DNA of 64,000 nt from Actinoallomurus iriomotensis (lineage in GTDB: Bacteria; Actinomycetota; Actinomycetes; Streptosporangiales; Streptosporangiaceae): contig NZ_BSTJ01000011.1 of assembly GCF_030269445.1 (NCBI RefSeq), positions 248,001 through 312,000 of the forward strand, read 5' to 3'. The translations under genes were made by a program, and so were the position numbers. Below are positions 14,392-22,810 of the stretch, piece after piece. Each line of letters opens with the position of its first letter. The stretch's first letter is position 1. Under the pieces are notes generated by a model, which did no database searches, had not been told where the DNA came from, and saw nothing but the letters and a program-made list of their open reading frames with translations.

Positions 14392-16872
14392 CTACCCGAG
14401 GTCATAGACCGTTGTGCCGCCGACGGTCTTGGCGGTGTACGTCTTGGCCACCCACGCGGAGATCTGCTGCGCGTCGTCGCTGCCGGAACTTCCGCGACCG
14501 CCGCCCATGGGCGGCGACGTGGCGATGAAGTAGTGGATCTTCTTCTCGCGCACGTAGTGCTGGAACCGGGCCAGCGAGGGCGCCGGGTCGGTGCCGTTGA
14601 ACCCGCCGAGCGCCATGACCGGCTCACCCGTGGCGAGCTGGTATCCGGCGGCGCTGTTGGAGCCGACCGTGGCGGCGGCCCACGTGTACCTGCCCGCGTT
14701 CTGCTTCAACAGTGCGGTCAGGGCCGCGCTGGGCGTGGGGGCGTCGAGCAGCGCGCCGGGCCCGCCCATGCCGCCGCGGCGCGTCCCGCCGCCCATGCCG
14801 CCGCCCGGATTCTGGCCGCCGGTGCCGTTCGGCGGCTGCGGCATGCCGGCCTGTCCGCCGCCCGTTCCGGGAAAGCCGCCCGTTCCCGGCATTCCGGCCT
14901 GTCCGCCGCCCGCTCCGGGAAAGCCGCCCGCTCCCGGCATTCCGGCCTGTCCGCCGCCCGTTCCGGGAAAACCGCCCGTTCCCGGGAGGCCGCTCTGCCC
15001 GCCGCGCGTACCGTTCGGTGTCCCGTTCCGCGGGCCGCCGGGGAAGCCCCCGCGACCGCGCATTCCCCCCGGGCCGCCCATTCCGGACGGTCCGGCCGAC
15101 GGGATGGCGCCGTTGTGCGCGGTGGCCGCGGTGTCCACGGCGTACGCCGCGGGTCCCGCGAGCGAGATCACGACCGCCACGACGCCGCCGGCGACCAGCA
15201 CCCGTCCGGCGAGGCCCGGTGAGCGGCGGGAGAGCCAGCATCCCGCGATCAACCCGGCGGCGGCGATCAGGCCGCCGGCCAGCACGGGAAGGCGCAGCCA
15301 CGGCGCGAAGTCCGGCGTACGCCCGAGCAGCCGGTACGACCACCAGGCCGTCACCACGACGGTCGCGGCCAGCGCGCCCACGGCCACCGGATGCCGGCGC
15401 CGGACCCACAGGAGCGCGCCGCCCAGCCCGGCGAGCGCCGCGATCGGCGGCGCGAGCGCGACCGTGTAGTAGCCGTGGAAGATGCCCTGCATCAGGCTGA
15501 ACACCGCGTCGGTGACCAGCAGCCAGCCACCCCACACGAAGAACGCGGCCGCCCCGCCGTCGGCCCGCAGGCCACCGGACGTCGGGCCGCCGGCCCGCGG
15601 AATCCCGGCCCGTGAGATGCCGGCCCGCGGAATCCCGGCTCGTGAGATCCCGGCTCGCGGAATCCCGGCTCGTGAGCTCCCGGTCTGCGAAGCCTCGGAT
15701 GCGCGATCCTTGGTCGCGGACGCGGCGGACGCGGCGGACGCGGCGGACGCGGCGGACGCCTCATCCGTCTCAAGAGCGTCGGTGCTCGCCCCGTCCTCGT
15801 CCCCGGCGGACACGGCAGGCCGAGGTCCGGCGTCCAGAGCGGCGCGGCGTACGTGACCGGCGGCGATCACCCCCAGGCCGGCTACCAGCAGGATCAGCGC
15901 GGCGGGGAGCAGCCAGGCGATCTGCCCGCCGAGTTCCAGCCCGAACATGCGCGTCCAGCCCGCGTCCTGGTTCGTGTTGCCCAGGCCGCCCGTCTCATTG
16001 CCGCTGAGACGGCCGATGCCGTTGTAGCCGAGGGCGAGTTCGAGCACGCTGTCGTGCTGGGAGCCGCCGATGTACGGCCGCGAGCCCGCGGGGACGACGG
16101 CGACGATCGCGACCCACCAGCCGGCCGAGGCGATCAGCGCGATCGCGGCGACGGCCAGCTGCCACAGCCGGCGGCGCAGGGGAGCCGGCGCCATGATCAG
16201 GTACACCAGCCCGAACGCGGGCAGCACCAGGAACGCCTGCAGCATCTTGGCCAGGAACGCCAGCCCCACGCAGCTCGCCGCCACGACCAGCCACCGCGTG
16301 CTCGCCCGCTCCTGGGCGCGCAGCAGCGCGTACGCGCCGGCGGTCAGCAGCAGGACCAGCAGCGCGTCCGGGTTGTTGTAGCGGAACATCAGCGCGGCGA
16401 TCGGCGTCGTCGCGAGGGCGGCCCCGGCCAGAAGCGCGCCGCCCGCGGCGGTGCGCGGGCCGAGCGGCCGGAGCGAGCGCCGTACGCTCGCGTGGAGCAG
16501 CGCGACCGTGGCGACGCCCATGAGGGCCTGTGGCAGGAGGATGCTCCAGGAGTTCACCCCGAAGAGGCGCGCCGCCAGGTCCATCGGCCACAGGGCCAGT
16601 GGCGTCTTGTCGACGGTGATGAAGTTCGCCGCGTCGGAGGAGCCGAAGAAGAACGCCTTCCAGCTGTGCGCGCCCGCCTGTACCGCCGCCGAGTAGAACG
16701 CGTTCGCCCAGTGTGAGGCGCCCAGCCCCCAGACGTACAGCACGGCCGTGGCGGCGAGCAGCACGAGGAGCGCCGGGCGTGCCCAGACCGGGTCGTCGGA
16801 GGAGCCGCGGGGGCTTCGGGCCGCCGGCACGGCGCGCCCGGGAGGCAGGGAGACAGACGTCGGCAGGCTCAT
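14392..16872 (-). CDS. GT39-type membrane glycosyltransferase (PMT/ArnT-like)
   Basis: An 826-residue polytopic membrane protein. After the first helix it has ANAFYSAAVQAG and the segment AANFITVDKTPLALW, the typical first-loop acidic active-site region of GT39 enzymes that move a sugar from a polyprenyl-phosphate donor to an extracytoplasmic acceptor. About ten further membrane segments follow. A cytoplasmic or loop segment near 350-430 is built of Ala/Ser and RAGI(P/S) repeats. After the last helices an external Gly/Pro/Met-rich segment (16-residue repeats) precedes a small C-terminal globular domain (IHYFIATSPPMGGG, then AWVAKTYTAKTVGG) found in actinobacterial members. ATG 16872 has a weak ribosome site. 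The exact acceptor is unknown. Confidence 0.88.
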   Translation of the reverse strand: MSLPTSVSLPPGRAVPAARSPRGSSDDPVWARPALLVLLAATAVLYVWGLGASHWANAFYSAAVQAGAHSWKAFFFGSSDAANFITVDKTPLALWPMDLAARLFGVNSWSILLPQALMGVATVALLHASVRRSLRPLGPRTAAGGALLAGAALATTPIAALMFRYNNPDALLVLLLTAGAYALLRAQERASTRWLVVAASCVGLAFLAKMLQAFLVLPAFGLVYLIMAPAPLRRRLWQLAVAAIALIASAGWWVAIVAVVPAGSRPYIGGSQHDSVLELALGYNGIGRLSGNETGGLGNTNQDAGWTRMFGLELGGQIAWLLPAALILLVAGLGVIAAGHVRRAALDAGPRPAVSAGDEDGASTDALETDEASAASAASAASAASATKDRASEASQTGSSRAGIPRAGISRAGIPRAGISRAGIPRAGGPTSGGLRADGGAAAFFVWGGWLLVTDAVFSLMQGIFHGYYTVALAPPIAALAGLGGALLWVRRRHPVAVGALAATVVVTAWWSYRLLGRTPDFAPWLRLPVLAGGLIAAAGLIAGCWLSRRSPGLAGRVLVAGGVVAVVISLAGPAAYAVDTAATAHNGAIPSAGPSGMGGPGGMRGRGGFPGGPRNGTPNGTRGGQSGLPGTGGFPGTGGGQAGMPGAGGFPGAGGGQAGMPGTGGFPGTGGGQAGMPQPPNGTGGQNPGGGMGGGTRRGGMGGPGALLDAPTPSAALTALLKQNAGRYTWAAATVGSNSAAGYQLATGEPVMALGGFNGTDPAPSLARFQHYVREKKIHYFIATSPPMGGGRGSSGSDDAQQISAWVAKTYTAKTVGGTTVYDLG
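14842..14985 (-). repeat. 48-bp tandem repeat inside the GT39 gene
   Basis: Three copies of a 48-base unit (starting at about 14842, 14890 and 14938) encode a 16-residue Gly/Phe/Pro/Gln/Met-rich motif (GGFPGTGGGQAGMPG). Copy 2 differs from its neighbours at a few third positions. It forms a flexible extracytoplasmic spacer. Confidence 0.85.
15600..15765 (-). repeat. 15-bp and 9-bp tandem repeats inside the GT39 gene
   Basis: Bases 15600-15685 hold about six 15-base units encoding RAGIP/RAGIS. Bases 15719-15760 hold a 9-base unit (GCGGCGGAC type) repeated about five times, encoding (ASA)n. Both keep frame, which indicates slippage in a tolerated loop. Confidence 0.8.
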
Positions 16873-16939
16873 GGATCCACGGTCGGCGCCCGAGATTGGC
16901 CTCCCATGAGGCGATCATTAAAGCCGCGTGAGAACTCGC

Positions 16940-17287
16940 TCAACGCCGCGAGGCGCAGGCGATGCAGGTGAGTGCCGTGGGGCGTGCGGCCAGGCGTTCG
17001 GCGGCGATCGGGGCGCCGCAGACCTCGCACCGGCCGTACGCGCCCTCGTCGAGCCGGCGCAGGGCGCGGTCCAGGTCGGACAGGTGACGGCGCGACTGGT
17101 CCAGCAGGGCCTCGATCTGGGCGCGTTCGAACGCGATCGTGGCGCCCTCCGGGTCGTGTTCGTCGTCCACGCCGGTCGAGACACAGGACTCGATGACGCC
17201 CTCGCGGTCGTGCGCGAGCGCCGCGATGCGCTCGAGCGTCTTCTCGCGCTCCGCGTTCAGCTGGTCGGCCAGTGACAACGGGTCCAT
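16940..17287 (-). CDS. DksA/TraR-family zinc-finger protein
   Basis: A 115-residue protein with an N-terminal coiled-coil hairpin (residues 10-75, rich in Glu/Arg and Ala) and a C-terminal four-Cys zinc finger (CEVCGAPI, then TCIAC). This is the DksA/TraR architecture seen in proteins that enter the RNA polymerase secondary channel. The coiled-coil tip has DD in VDDEHDPEG. The start is ATG 17287, with TTG 17290 just before it. It lies between the GT39 gene and lacI on the same strand. Many actinobacterial members have unknown targets. Confidence 0.85.
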   Translation of the reverse strand: MDPLSLADQLNAEREKTLERIAALAHDREGVIESCVSTGVDDEHDPEGATIAFERAQIEALLDQSRRHLSDLDRALRRLDEGAYGRCEVCGAPIAAERLAARPTALTCIACASRR

Positions 17288-17322
17288 CAAAGGGAAAACG
17301 ACCTGGTGCGGCCACGAATTCC

Positions 17323-18306
17323 TCAGGTGGAGCCGCGGACGGTCAGTTCGAGCCGGAGCATGATCTCCCGTACGGCTCCGGTCCCGCCGTCGATCTGCCG
17401 CAGCAGCAGCTCCATCGCCGCACGCCCGGACTCCTCCAGCGGTTGCCGTACGGTCGTCAGGCCGAGCGCCTCGGCCAGCTCGCCGTCGTCGAAGCCGACC
17501 ACGGCGACGTCCGCGGGCACGGCGAGGCCGAGTTCGTGGGCGGCCCGCATGACCCCGGCCGCCAGCGTGTCGTCGGCGGCGAAGACCGCGGTCGGACGCG
17601 GCTCCGCGGCCAGCAGTTCGCGCGCGGTGGCCAGGGCCTGGCCCACCTCATGCCGGGCGAGCCGTACGACGGGCGTGTGACCGGCCTCGGCCAGGGCGGT
17701 GCGGAAGCCCGCGAGCCGCCGCTGCGACGGGGACACGTACCGGTCGGACCGCTGCTCCTCGCCGAGGAAGGCGAACCTCGCGTGCCCGCGGGAGAGCAGG
17801 TGCCCGGCGGCGAGCCGCCCACCGGCCTCATCGTCGGTGTGGACGGAGTCGAAACCGGAGTGGTGCACGTCCACCAGCACGGTGGGGAGGCGCAGGTCAC
17901 GCAGCCGGGTGGCCACCGCGTCGTCCAGCGGCCGGCTCACCAGGATGATCCCGTCGAGCCGGCCGGTGACCGGCAGGCTTGCCAGGAGCGGCGAGGCGCT
18001 CCGGGCGGACGACTCCTGGTCGAACAGCACGATCTCCAGCGGGCGGCTGCCGGTGGCGCTCATCACGCCGTTCACCCGGCGGGCGGCCGAGCGGTAGGCG
18101 GAGAACGCCGCGAGCACGCCGATCCGGCCGGCCCCGCGCCGCGCCCGCGCGACGGCGTCGGCCTTCGGTACGAAGCCGAGCGCGTCGACGGCCGCCAGGA
18201 CCCTGCGGCGGGTCGGCTCACTGACCCGCTCGGGCGCGTTGAGCGCCAGCGACACCGTCGAGACGCTGACGCCCGCCTCGACGGCCACATCTCTGATGGT
18301 GGTCAT
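17323..18306 (-). CDS. LacI-family transcriptional regulator
   Basis: A 327-residue repressor. The helix-turn-helix MTTIRDVAVEAGVSVSTVS and hinge LNAPERVSE are followed by a periplasmic-binding-protein-like sensor domain (VLVDVHHSGFDSVHTDD, AVFAADDTLAAGVM, then VGFDDGELAEALGLTTVRQP). It probably senses a sugar or related metabolite. ATG 18306 opens the family-typical MTTIRDVA; the frame runs far upstream but is not coding there. It is divergent from an SDR gene, with overlapping dyads in between that probably form the shared operator. Confidence 0.92.
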   Translation of the reverse strand: MTTIRDVAVEAGVSVSTVSLALNAPERVSEPTRRRVLAAVDALGFVPKADAVARARRGAGRIGVLAAFSAYRSAARRVNGVMSATGSRPLEIVLFDQESSARSASPLLASLPVTGRLDGIILVSRPLDDAVATRLRDLRLPTVLVDVHHSGFDSVHTDDEAGGRLAAGHLLSRGHARFAFLGEEQRSDRYVSPSQRRLAGFRTALAEAGHTPVVRLARHEVGQALATARELLAAEPRPTAVFAADDTLAAGVMRAAHELGLAVPADVAVVGFDDGELAEALGLTTVRQPLEESGRAAMELLLRQIDGGTGAVREIMLRLELTVRGST

Positions 18307-18324
18307 CGAACTGTTTCGATCGAA
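18305..18324. promoter_or_regulatory. Candidate LacI operator between lacI and SDR
   Basis: Two overlapping dyads: ATCGAA-CTGT-TTCGAT (18305-18320) and the perfect palindrome TTCGATCGAA (18315-18324). They sit exactly at the lacI start codon and 43 bases upstream of the divergent SDR gene, a position that fits autorepression and control of the SDR. Confidence 0.55.
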
Positions 18325-18366
18325 GTTTTTTGCCACACTAGGGCAAGAACGGCGAAAGGAGAAGCC

Positions 18367-19134
18367 ATGGACCGTTCGTACGTGGTCACGGGAGGAGGCC
18401 GGGGCATCGGCCGCGCGGTGGCCGAGCGCCTCGCGCGCGACGGCGGCACCGTCGTGGTGATCGAAAGTGATCCGGCGGCGCTGGACTGGGCGGGTGGGCG
18501 TGTCGTCGCGCTGACCGGCGACGCCGCGGACGAGAGCGTCGCGGAGCGCGCCGCCGACCTGGCCGAGGCCGCCGCGCCCCTCGCCGGCTGGGTCAACAAC
18601 GCGGCGGTGTTCGGGGCGGCGGCGTCCTTCCACACCGGGCCGGTACGGGAGGTTCTGGACCGCGTCTCGCTGAACCTCGGCCTCGCCCTGGTCGGCTGTG
18701 CGACCGCCGTGCGGAGGTTCCTGGCCGCCGGGACTCCCGGGGCCATCGTCAACGTCTCCTCGCACCAGGCGGTCCGCGCGGTCCCGGGCTGTGTGCCGTA
18801 CGTGACGGCCAAGGCCGGGATCGAGGGGCTGACCAGGGCGCTCGCGGTGGAGTACGGACGGCGGGGGATCCGCGTCAACGCGGTCGCGCCGGGGTCCGTC
18901 GGCACCAAGCGGTACGCGGACCTCCTCGCGGGCCGGGAACCGGACGCGGCCGCGTGGATCGAGGAGGAGATGGCCCGCATCCATCCGGCCGGCCGCGTGG
19001 GCCGGCCGGATGAGGTCGCGGCGGCGATCGCCCACCTGCTCTCGGACGACGCGAGCTTCGTCACCGGCGCGACCGTGCCGGTGGACGGCGGCCGCTCGGT
19101 GCTCGCGCGCGATCCCGAGGCGCTGGATCAGTAG
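18367..19134 (+). CDS. SDR-family oxidoreductase
   Basis: A 255-residue short-chain dehydrogenase with TGGGRGIG (near 8-15), NNAAVFG in place of the usual NNAG, catalytic Ser in NVSSHQAV, the YVTAK pair, and C-terminal FVTGATVPVDGG. ATG 18367 follows a strong AAAGGAG site. It is divergent from the LacI regulator, so the substrate is plausibly a sugar or polyol, but that is inferred from context. Its last seven bases overlap the convergent TNT-domain gene. Confidence 0.9.
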   Translation: MDRSYVVTGGGRGIGRAVAERLARDGGTVVVIESDPAALDWAGGRVVALTGDAADESVAERAADLAEAAAPLAGWVNNAAVFGAAASFHTGPVREVLDRVSLNLGLALVGCATAVRRFLAAGTPGAIVNVSSHQAVRAVPGCVPYVTAKAGIEGLTRALAVEYGRRGIRVNAVAPGSVGTKRYADLLAGREPDAAAWIEEEMARIHPAGRVGRPDEVAAAIAHLLSDDASFVTGATVPVDGGRSVLARDPEALDQ

Positions 19135-19925
19135 ATGACGCTCAGGTACCCGTTGGCGACGAGCCACATGACGTTCACCGACGACGGCGCGCCCGGCAGG
19201 TAGGCGCTCATCAGCACGTACTGCCGGCCTCCGCCCCGCTGCTGGAAGGCGGGCGCGATCGGGCCGGCGTCGACGTCGAACGCCCGGTTCACCCGGTAGA
19301 GGTGGTAATTGCACAGATGCGCCGGGTCCTCGCTTTTCGTGTTGAGGCTGTCCGGCGGCAGTGCGCGGGCGCCGAAGGCGCTGCCCGCAGGGGCGAGAAA
19401 GGCGCCGTACGGGCTGCCGAAGCGGTCGAGGAGTGATCCTTCGGGAAGTGTCTCCCGTTCGCGAAGAATGCGGCCGTTGCTCCAGCCGCCGGAATGGGCG
19501 AATCCGAGATCCGGTGGATAGCGCCAGTATGCCGGATTGGCCGCCCCGTCCCAGTAGCGGTAGGTGAATTCCGCCGGGCTCAGTCCGCCGTACCGGACAT
19601 AGCCGCGGACCAGGGATCCGAAATAGCCGGCACGGGGGAGATGAGCGGGGCCGAGTTCGCCGTGGCCCTTGACGTACGGGCCGCCGCACGCGTCCGGCCG
19701 GTCGCGGAGCGCCGCCCGGGCCGCGGCCGCCGCCGCCCCGGGAGTCCGCGGGACGTCGGGGCGTGCGTCCACCAGGGCCGGAAGGGTGTGCGCCCGCTCC
19801 GTGACCGGGCAGGTGACCCCGGTGCAGGAGCCGTCGGCCCACGCGCCCGTGTCCGGTGGCAGCGCGATGACCGCCAGTACGCTCGCGGCGCCGAGCGCCG
19901 TGATACGTCCTCGAATGCCCTTCAT
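19128..19925 (-). CDS. Secreted TNT-domain protein (NAD glycohydrolase-like)
   Basis: A 265-residue protein with a Sec signal peptide (MKGIRG..., cleavage probably after GAWA, residue 30) and a C-terminal TNT (tuberculosis necrotizing toxin) domain from about 110. Conserved features are YPPDLGF, DRFGSPYGAFLAP with Arg168, RALPP, YHLY with His208, and the FQQRGGGRQY turn with Gln235. Arg, His and Gln are the residues known to matter for NAD cleavage in TNT. Unlike CpnT it is a free, Sec-exported enzyme rather than a C-terminal domain of a large protein. A Cys pair (34 and 39) follows the signal. No recognisable immunity factor is adjacent. It is divergent from the sortase-like gene. Confidence 0.85.
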   Translation of the reverse strand: MKGIRGRITALGAASVLAVIALPPDTGAWADGSCTGVTCPVTERAHTLPALVDARPDVPRTPGAAAAAARAALRDRPDACGGPYVKGHGELGPAHLPRAGYFGSLVRGYVRYGGLSPAEFTYRYWDGAANPAYWRYPPDLGFAHSGGWSNGRILRERETLPEGSLLDRFGSPYGAFLAPAGSAFGARALPPDSLNTKSEDPAHLCNYHLYRVNRAFDVDAGPIAPAFQQRGGGRQYVLMSAYLPGAPSSVNVMWLVANGYLSVIY

Positions 19926-20115
19926 GAAGCCCCCTGTCGCATTCTGACCGCGCCCTCATGGAATGAAGTCGCCAGGGTACAGAAATGCGAGTGGGGAAAG
20001 ACCGTCGCGAAGGAATGCCCGGATTGTGGCCTGTCGTGCCATTTTAACTTTGGCTTGCTGTCATTTTTGCCGGGTGATCTGGTATTCGGCCGACGGGCTC
20101 GGGTATCACCCTTAC

Positions 20116-20700
20116 GTGTCGAACGGAAACGCCGCCGCGGCCGTCCTGCTCACGGCCGCCATTCTCACCGGCATGCACCAGGCGCACGGTGGCTGGGCGC
20201 GCCGGCACGTTCCCGCCCGGCAGTCGTCGAGCCCCGAGCGGGCCGTCCTGGGCGACGCGAACATCCCCGTCCGTGCGATCCGCCGGCGCACGTCCCACGC
20301 GTCACCGTCGAGCGCGGGTCCGGAGGGCAAGAGCGCCGTGGTCCACCGCGCCGGCGACAAGGAGTCACCCGAGATCATCGTCGGCTACGTCGACCCCGAA
20401 CGCGGCCCGGCCGCCTTCCACCGCCTGACGAAGGTCGCCGAGGGCGACCGGGTGAAGGTGGTCCGGCACGACCACAGCGTCGCCTGGTTCAAGGTCGACT
20501 CCGTACGCCGGCTTGCGAAGGTCCCGTTCGGCCACCGGAACTCCTCCGACGCGGTCCGCCACGCCATCGCCCGCGAGCGCTCGACCACCGGCCGCCCCGA
20601 GCTCCGCCTGATCTCCGTACGCGCCGGAGCGGACCGCCGACGCCGCGACACCCCGCAGAACGTCGTCGTCTCCGCCCACCTGGACCGCCCGCCGGGCTGA
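20116..20700 (+). CDS. Class F sortase-like protein lacking catalytic His and Cys
   Basis: A 194-residue protein: an N-terminal hydrophobic signal/anchor (residues 6-20), a basic Ser-rich linker, then a sortase-fold domain. The landmarks of class F sortases are present but altered. VGYVD (Tyr91) stands where the catalytic His of GHVD belongs, and ELRLISVRAG (Val168) stands where LITCGG supplies the Cys. The Arg-rich segment leading into NVVVSAH resembles the end of the family. It therefore cannot perform transpeptidation and may be a binding or scaffold protein. GTG 20116 is chosen as the last start before the hydrophobic segment; no strong ribosome site is visible. It is divergent from the secreted TNT protein. 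Confidence 0.7.
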   Translation: MSNGNAAAAVLLTAAILTGMHQAHGGWARRHVPARQSSSPERAVLGDANIPVRAIRRRTSHASPSSAGPEGKSAVVHRAGDKESPEIIVGYVDPERGPAAFHRLTKVAEGDRVKVVRHDHSVAWFKVDSVRRLAKVPFGHRNSSDAVRHAIARERSTTGRPELRLISVRAGADRRRRDTPQNVVVSAHLDRPPG

Positions 20701-20749
20701 CGTATCGCCGGGGCCGCTCGGGCCGTTAGGGTCGGCGCGAGGAGGGGCG

Positions 20750-21520
20750 ATGCCGACCGGAGACGATGAGCGAGGCGTACGCGGGCCGGTGGTGCTGGCC
20801 GTTCCCGGGACGCTGTGCGCGCCCGCGGTGTTCCGGCCCCTGGCGGGGCGGCTGGCGGGGCAGGTCGAGTTCGACGCGGTGTCCTGGATGACCGAACCCG
20901 GTCCCTGGGACCTCGGCACGGTCGCCGACCGGCTCGCCGCGCACATCACGCGGCGGCACGGCGCACCGGTCGTCGTCGTCGGGCACTCCACCGGCGGCGC
21001 CATCGCGCTGCGGCTGGTTGCCGCCCACGCCGGCCTGGTGGCCGGTCTGCTACTGGTCGACACCGGCGCGCACATGCGCGGCCACGGCGATGTGGACGCC
21101 ATCCTGACCGCGCTGGCCACCGACTGGGGCCCGCGGTTGCACGCCGGTGTGCTGGACCGGTCATTCGCCACGCCGCCCGATCCGGCCTTCCGCGACGAAC
21201 TGCTCGACTACGCCGCCGCGGTGCCCGTCCAGGCGGCGCTGGACGCCCTGCGCAGTCAACGGGACCTGGACCTGACGCCGGAACTGGCCCGGATCGACTG
21301 CCCGGTCACCGTGCTGCACGGCCGGCGTGACCCGACGAGAACACCGGACCAGGCACGAGAGCTGGCCGACGCCATCCCGGGCGCGCGGCTGCACCTGCTG
21401 GACACCGGCCACACCCCGGTCTACGAGGCCCCGGACGAGGTGGCCACCGAACTCCTCGCCCTGCTCACCCGCCTGCGTGGTGCCGGTCCAGGGGGCGGCT
21501 CCCTGGAATCCCCGATGTGA
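20750..21520 (+). CDS. Alpha/beta-hydrolase
   Basis: A 256-residue soluble hydrolase. It has an oxyanion region VPGTLCAP, nucleophile elbow GHSTGG, acid in LHGRRDPT and catalytic His in DTGHTPVYEAP: a complete Ser-Asp-His triad of the lipase/esterase or haloperoxidase-like group. ATG 20750 follows GAGGAGGGG. The last codons (GPGGGSLESPM) are formed by a repeated intergenic hairpin element that recurs at 24104. The substrate is unknown. Confidence 0.88.
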   Translation: MPTGDDERGVRGPVVLAVPGTLCAPAVFRPLAGRLAGQVEFDAVSWMTEPGPWDLGTVADRLAAHITRRHGAPVVVVGHSTGGAIALRLVAAHAGLVAGLLLVDTGAHMRGHGDVDAILTALATDWGPRLHAGVLDRSFATPPDPAFRDELLDYAAAVPVQAALDALRSQRDLDLTPELARIDCPVTVLHGRRDPTRTPDQARELADAIPGARLHLLDTGHTPVYEAPDEVATELLALLTRLRGAGPGGGSLESPM

Positions 21521-21542
21521 GGGTTCCGCCCCCCGCGCCCCC
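21488..21542 (+). repeat. Repetitive hairpin element, copy 1
   Basis: CCAGGGGGCGGCTCCCTGG hairpin followed by a T/G patch and a C-run (CCGCCCCCCGCGCCCCC). It matches the element at 24104-24162 closely. This copy provides the last codons of the upstream hydrolase. Confidence 0.7.
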
Positions 21543-21556
21543 GCGTCATGCCGCGG

Positions 21557-22588
21557 TCAGGAGAAGAACGGGCTCGCGACGCTGGTAGGGAAGGCGTTGG
21601 TCGTTTCGACCGTCTGCTGCTGGATCGCCTTCTTCAGCTCGTCGCCGACGTGGTTCCAGGGCATCCAGTCGTCCAAGAACTCCGACAGGTCGTCTTTCGG
21701 TTTCACGGCCCTCTGCCAGGCGCGCTGCTTGTCGGCGTGCCACTGGAGTGCGCTTCCGCTCAACCATGCCGCGCTCACGATGTGCGCGCCGAGATCATAA
21801 AGGCGCTCCATGCAGCGCAAGGCCACTCCGGCCGTTGCCCCGTGCCATCCTTTCGCCAGGTCGGATGCCTGTTCGTACAGCACCTTCCGGGAGTCCTCGA
21901 TGCCGTTCGCCAAACCATGGAAGCGCGTCCCGGCGATGTCCATCAGGTCGGGCCGGAGTGAGTGAACCATCTTGTACAGGTCGTCGTAGCCGGCATCCCA
22001 GTCACCATCGGTCGCCTTCTGGCGGATGTGGTCGTAATAGTAGCCCAGGTCATGGTTCTCTTTCCATGCGTTCCCATCCTCGATCAGTGGCCCGGGCACA
22101 CCGCCGGAGAATTCCGGAAAGTTCGTCAGTCCGTCAGGAGTAAGCCGTGTGGCATTGGTCTTGGCGAGGATGTCACCGGCGTGGTCCTCCGCGGCCAGAT
22201 GCTGCTTTTTCGTTTCGGCGACGAGGGTGGCCACAGTGGCGAACAGGCTGTGGTAGTAGTACCCGATCGCGTACAGCACCCCCGCGGCCTGGTAGCAGGA
22301 GTTGACCAGGCCCAGCCCGGCCGGATAGTCGCCGACGAGGAAATAACCGGGATCGTCTGATTCGAGCTCTTTGATAAAGGTCGTCCACTGCGTGAGGTTA
22401 TCCGGCCGGGAGTCCGGGGGGCTTCCGGGCTTCAGAGCGTCGGCCTCGCACTGTAGTGCACCGATCACGTCGTCGAAGACTTTGTAGTCGACGAAGAATC
22501 CGCTCTCGGCTTCAGGTATATCTGGCGACGAAATGTCGGTCGGACCGGTATCGGTCGGATATCGTGGCCATTCGATATCGAGACTCAT
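21557..22588 (-). CDS. ESX/WXG100-like secreted substrate (orphan)
   Basis: A 343-residue, mostly helical acidic protein with no signal peptide. The C-terminal half contains a helical hairpin with LAKGWHGATAGVAL (Trp-x-Gly turn) followed by SAAWLSGSALQWHADKQ, the layout of WXG100/ESX substrates. The N-terminal 45 residues are Pro/Asp-rich and disordered, and several Trp/Tyr-rich helices lie between (GYYYHSLFATVATLVAET). It is probably a type VII secretion substrate or the N-terminal module of a toxin without a catalytic tail. No ESX core gene is nearby. The start is ATG 22588, and a 12-base palindrome lies about 20 bases upstream. Confidence 0.6.
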   Translation of the reverse strand: MSLDIEWPRYPTDTGPTDISSPDIPEAESGFFVDYKVFDDVIGALQCEADALKPGSPPDSRPDNLTQWTTFIKELESDDPGYFLVGDYPAGLGLVNSCYQAAGVLYAIGYYYHSLFATVATLVAETKKQHLAAEDHAGDILAKTNATRLTPDGLTNFPEFSGGVPGPLIEDGNAWKENHDLGYYYDHIRQKATDGDWDAGYDDLYKMVHSLRPDLMDIAGTRFHGLANGIEDSRKVLYEQASDLAKGWHGATAGVALRCMERLYDLGAHIVSAAWLSGSALQWHADKQRAWQRAVKPKDDLSEFLDDWMPWNHVGDELKKAIQQQTVETTNAFPTSVASPFFS

Positions 22589-22608
22589 GTGGCTATCCTG
22601 CTTCTTTA

Positions 22609-22620
22609 CTTATGCATAAG
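22609..22620. promoter_or_regulatory. Perfect 12-bp palindrome upstream of the WXG-like gene
   Basis: CTTATGCATAAG in an AT-rich patch 20 bases upstream of the start codon. It is a possible operator overlapping the promoter; no regulator is adjacent. Confidence 0.4.
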
Positions 22621-22810
22621 GAACTATCTCGATTTTAGCCCTGCGTGCGCCGGCGTCGGGCCGCCGGAAAAGTGAACATGCGGTTTCGGTCGACTGTCTC
22701 GCTGGTTAATCCAACGTAAGTCGGTGCGGCGGCATCGCCCGTCACGCCCGTTCTGCCGGGACGATCTTGGTTAGGGTGCTCCGGGAAGATCACGGAGCAT
22801 CGGAGGCGTC

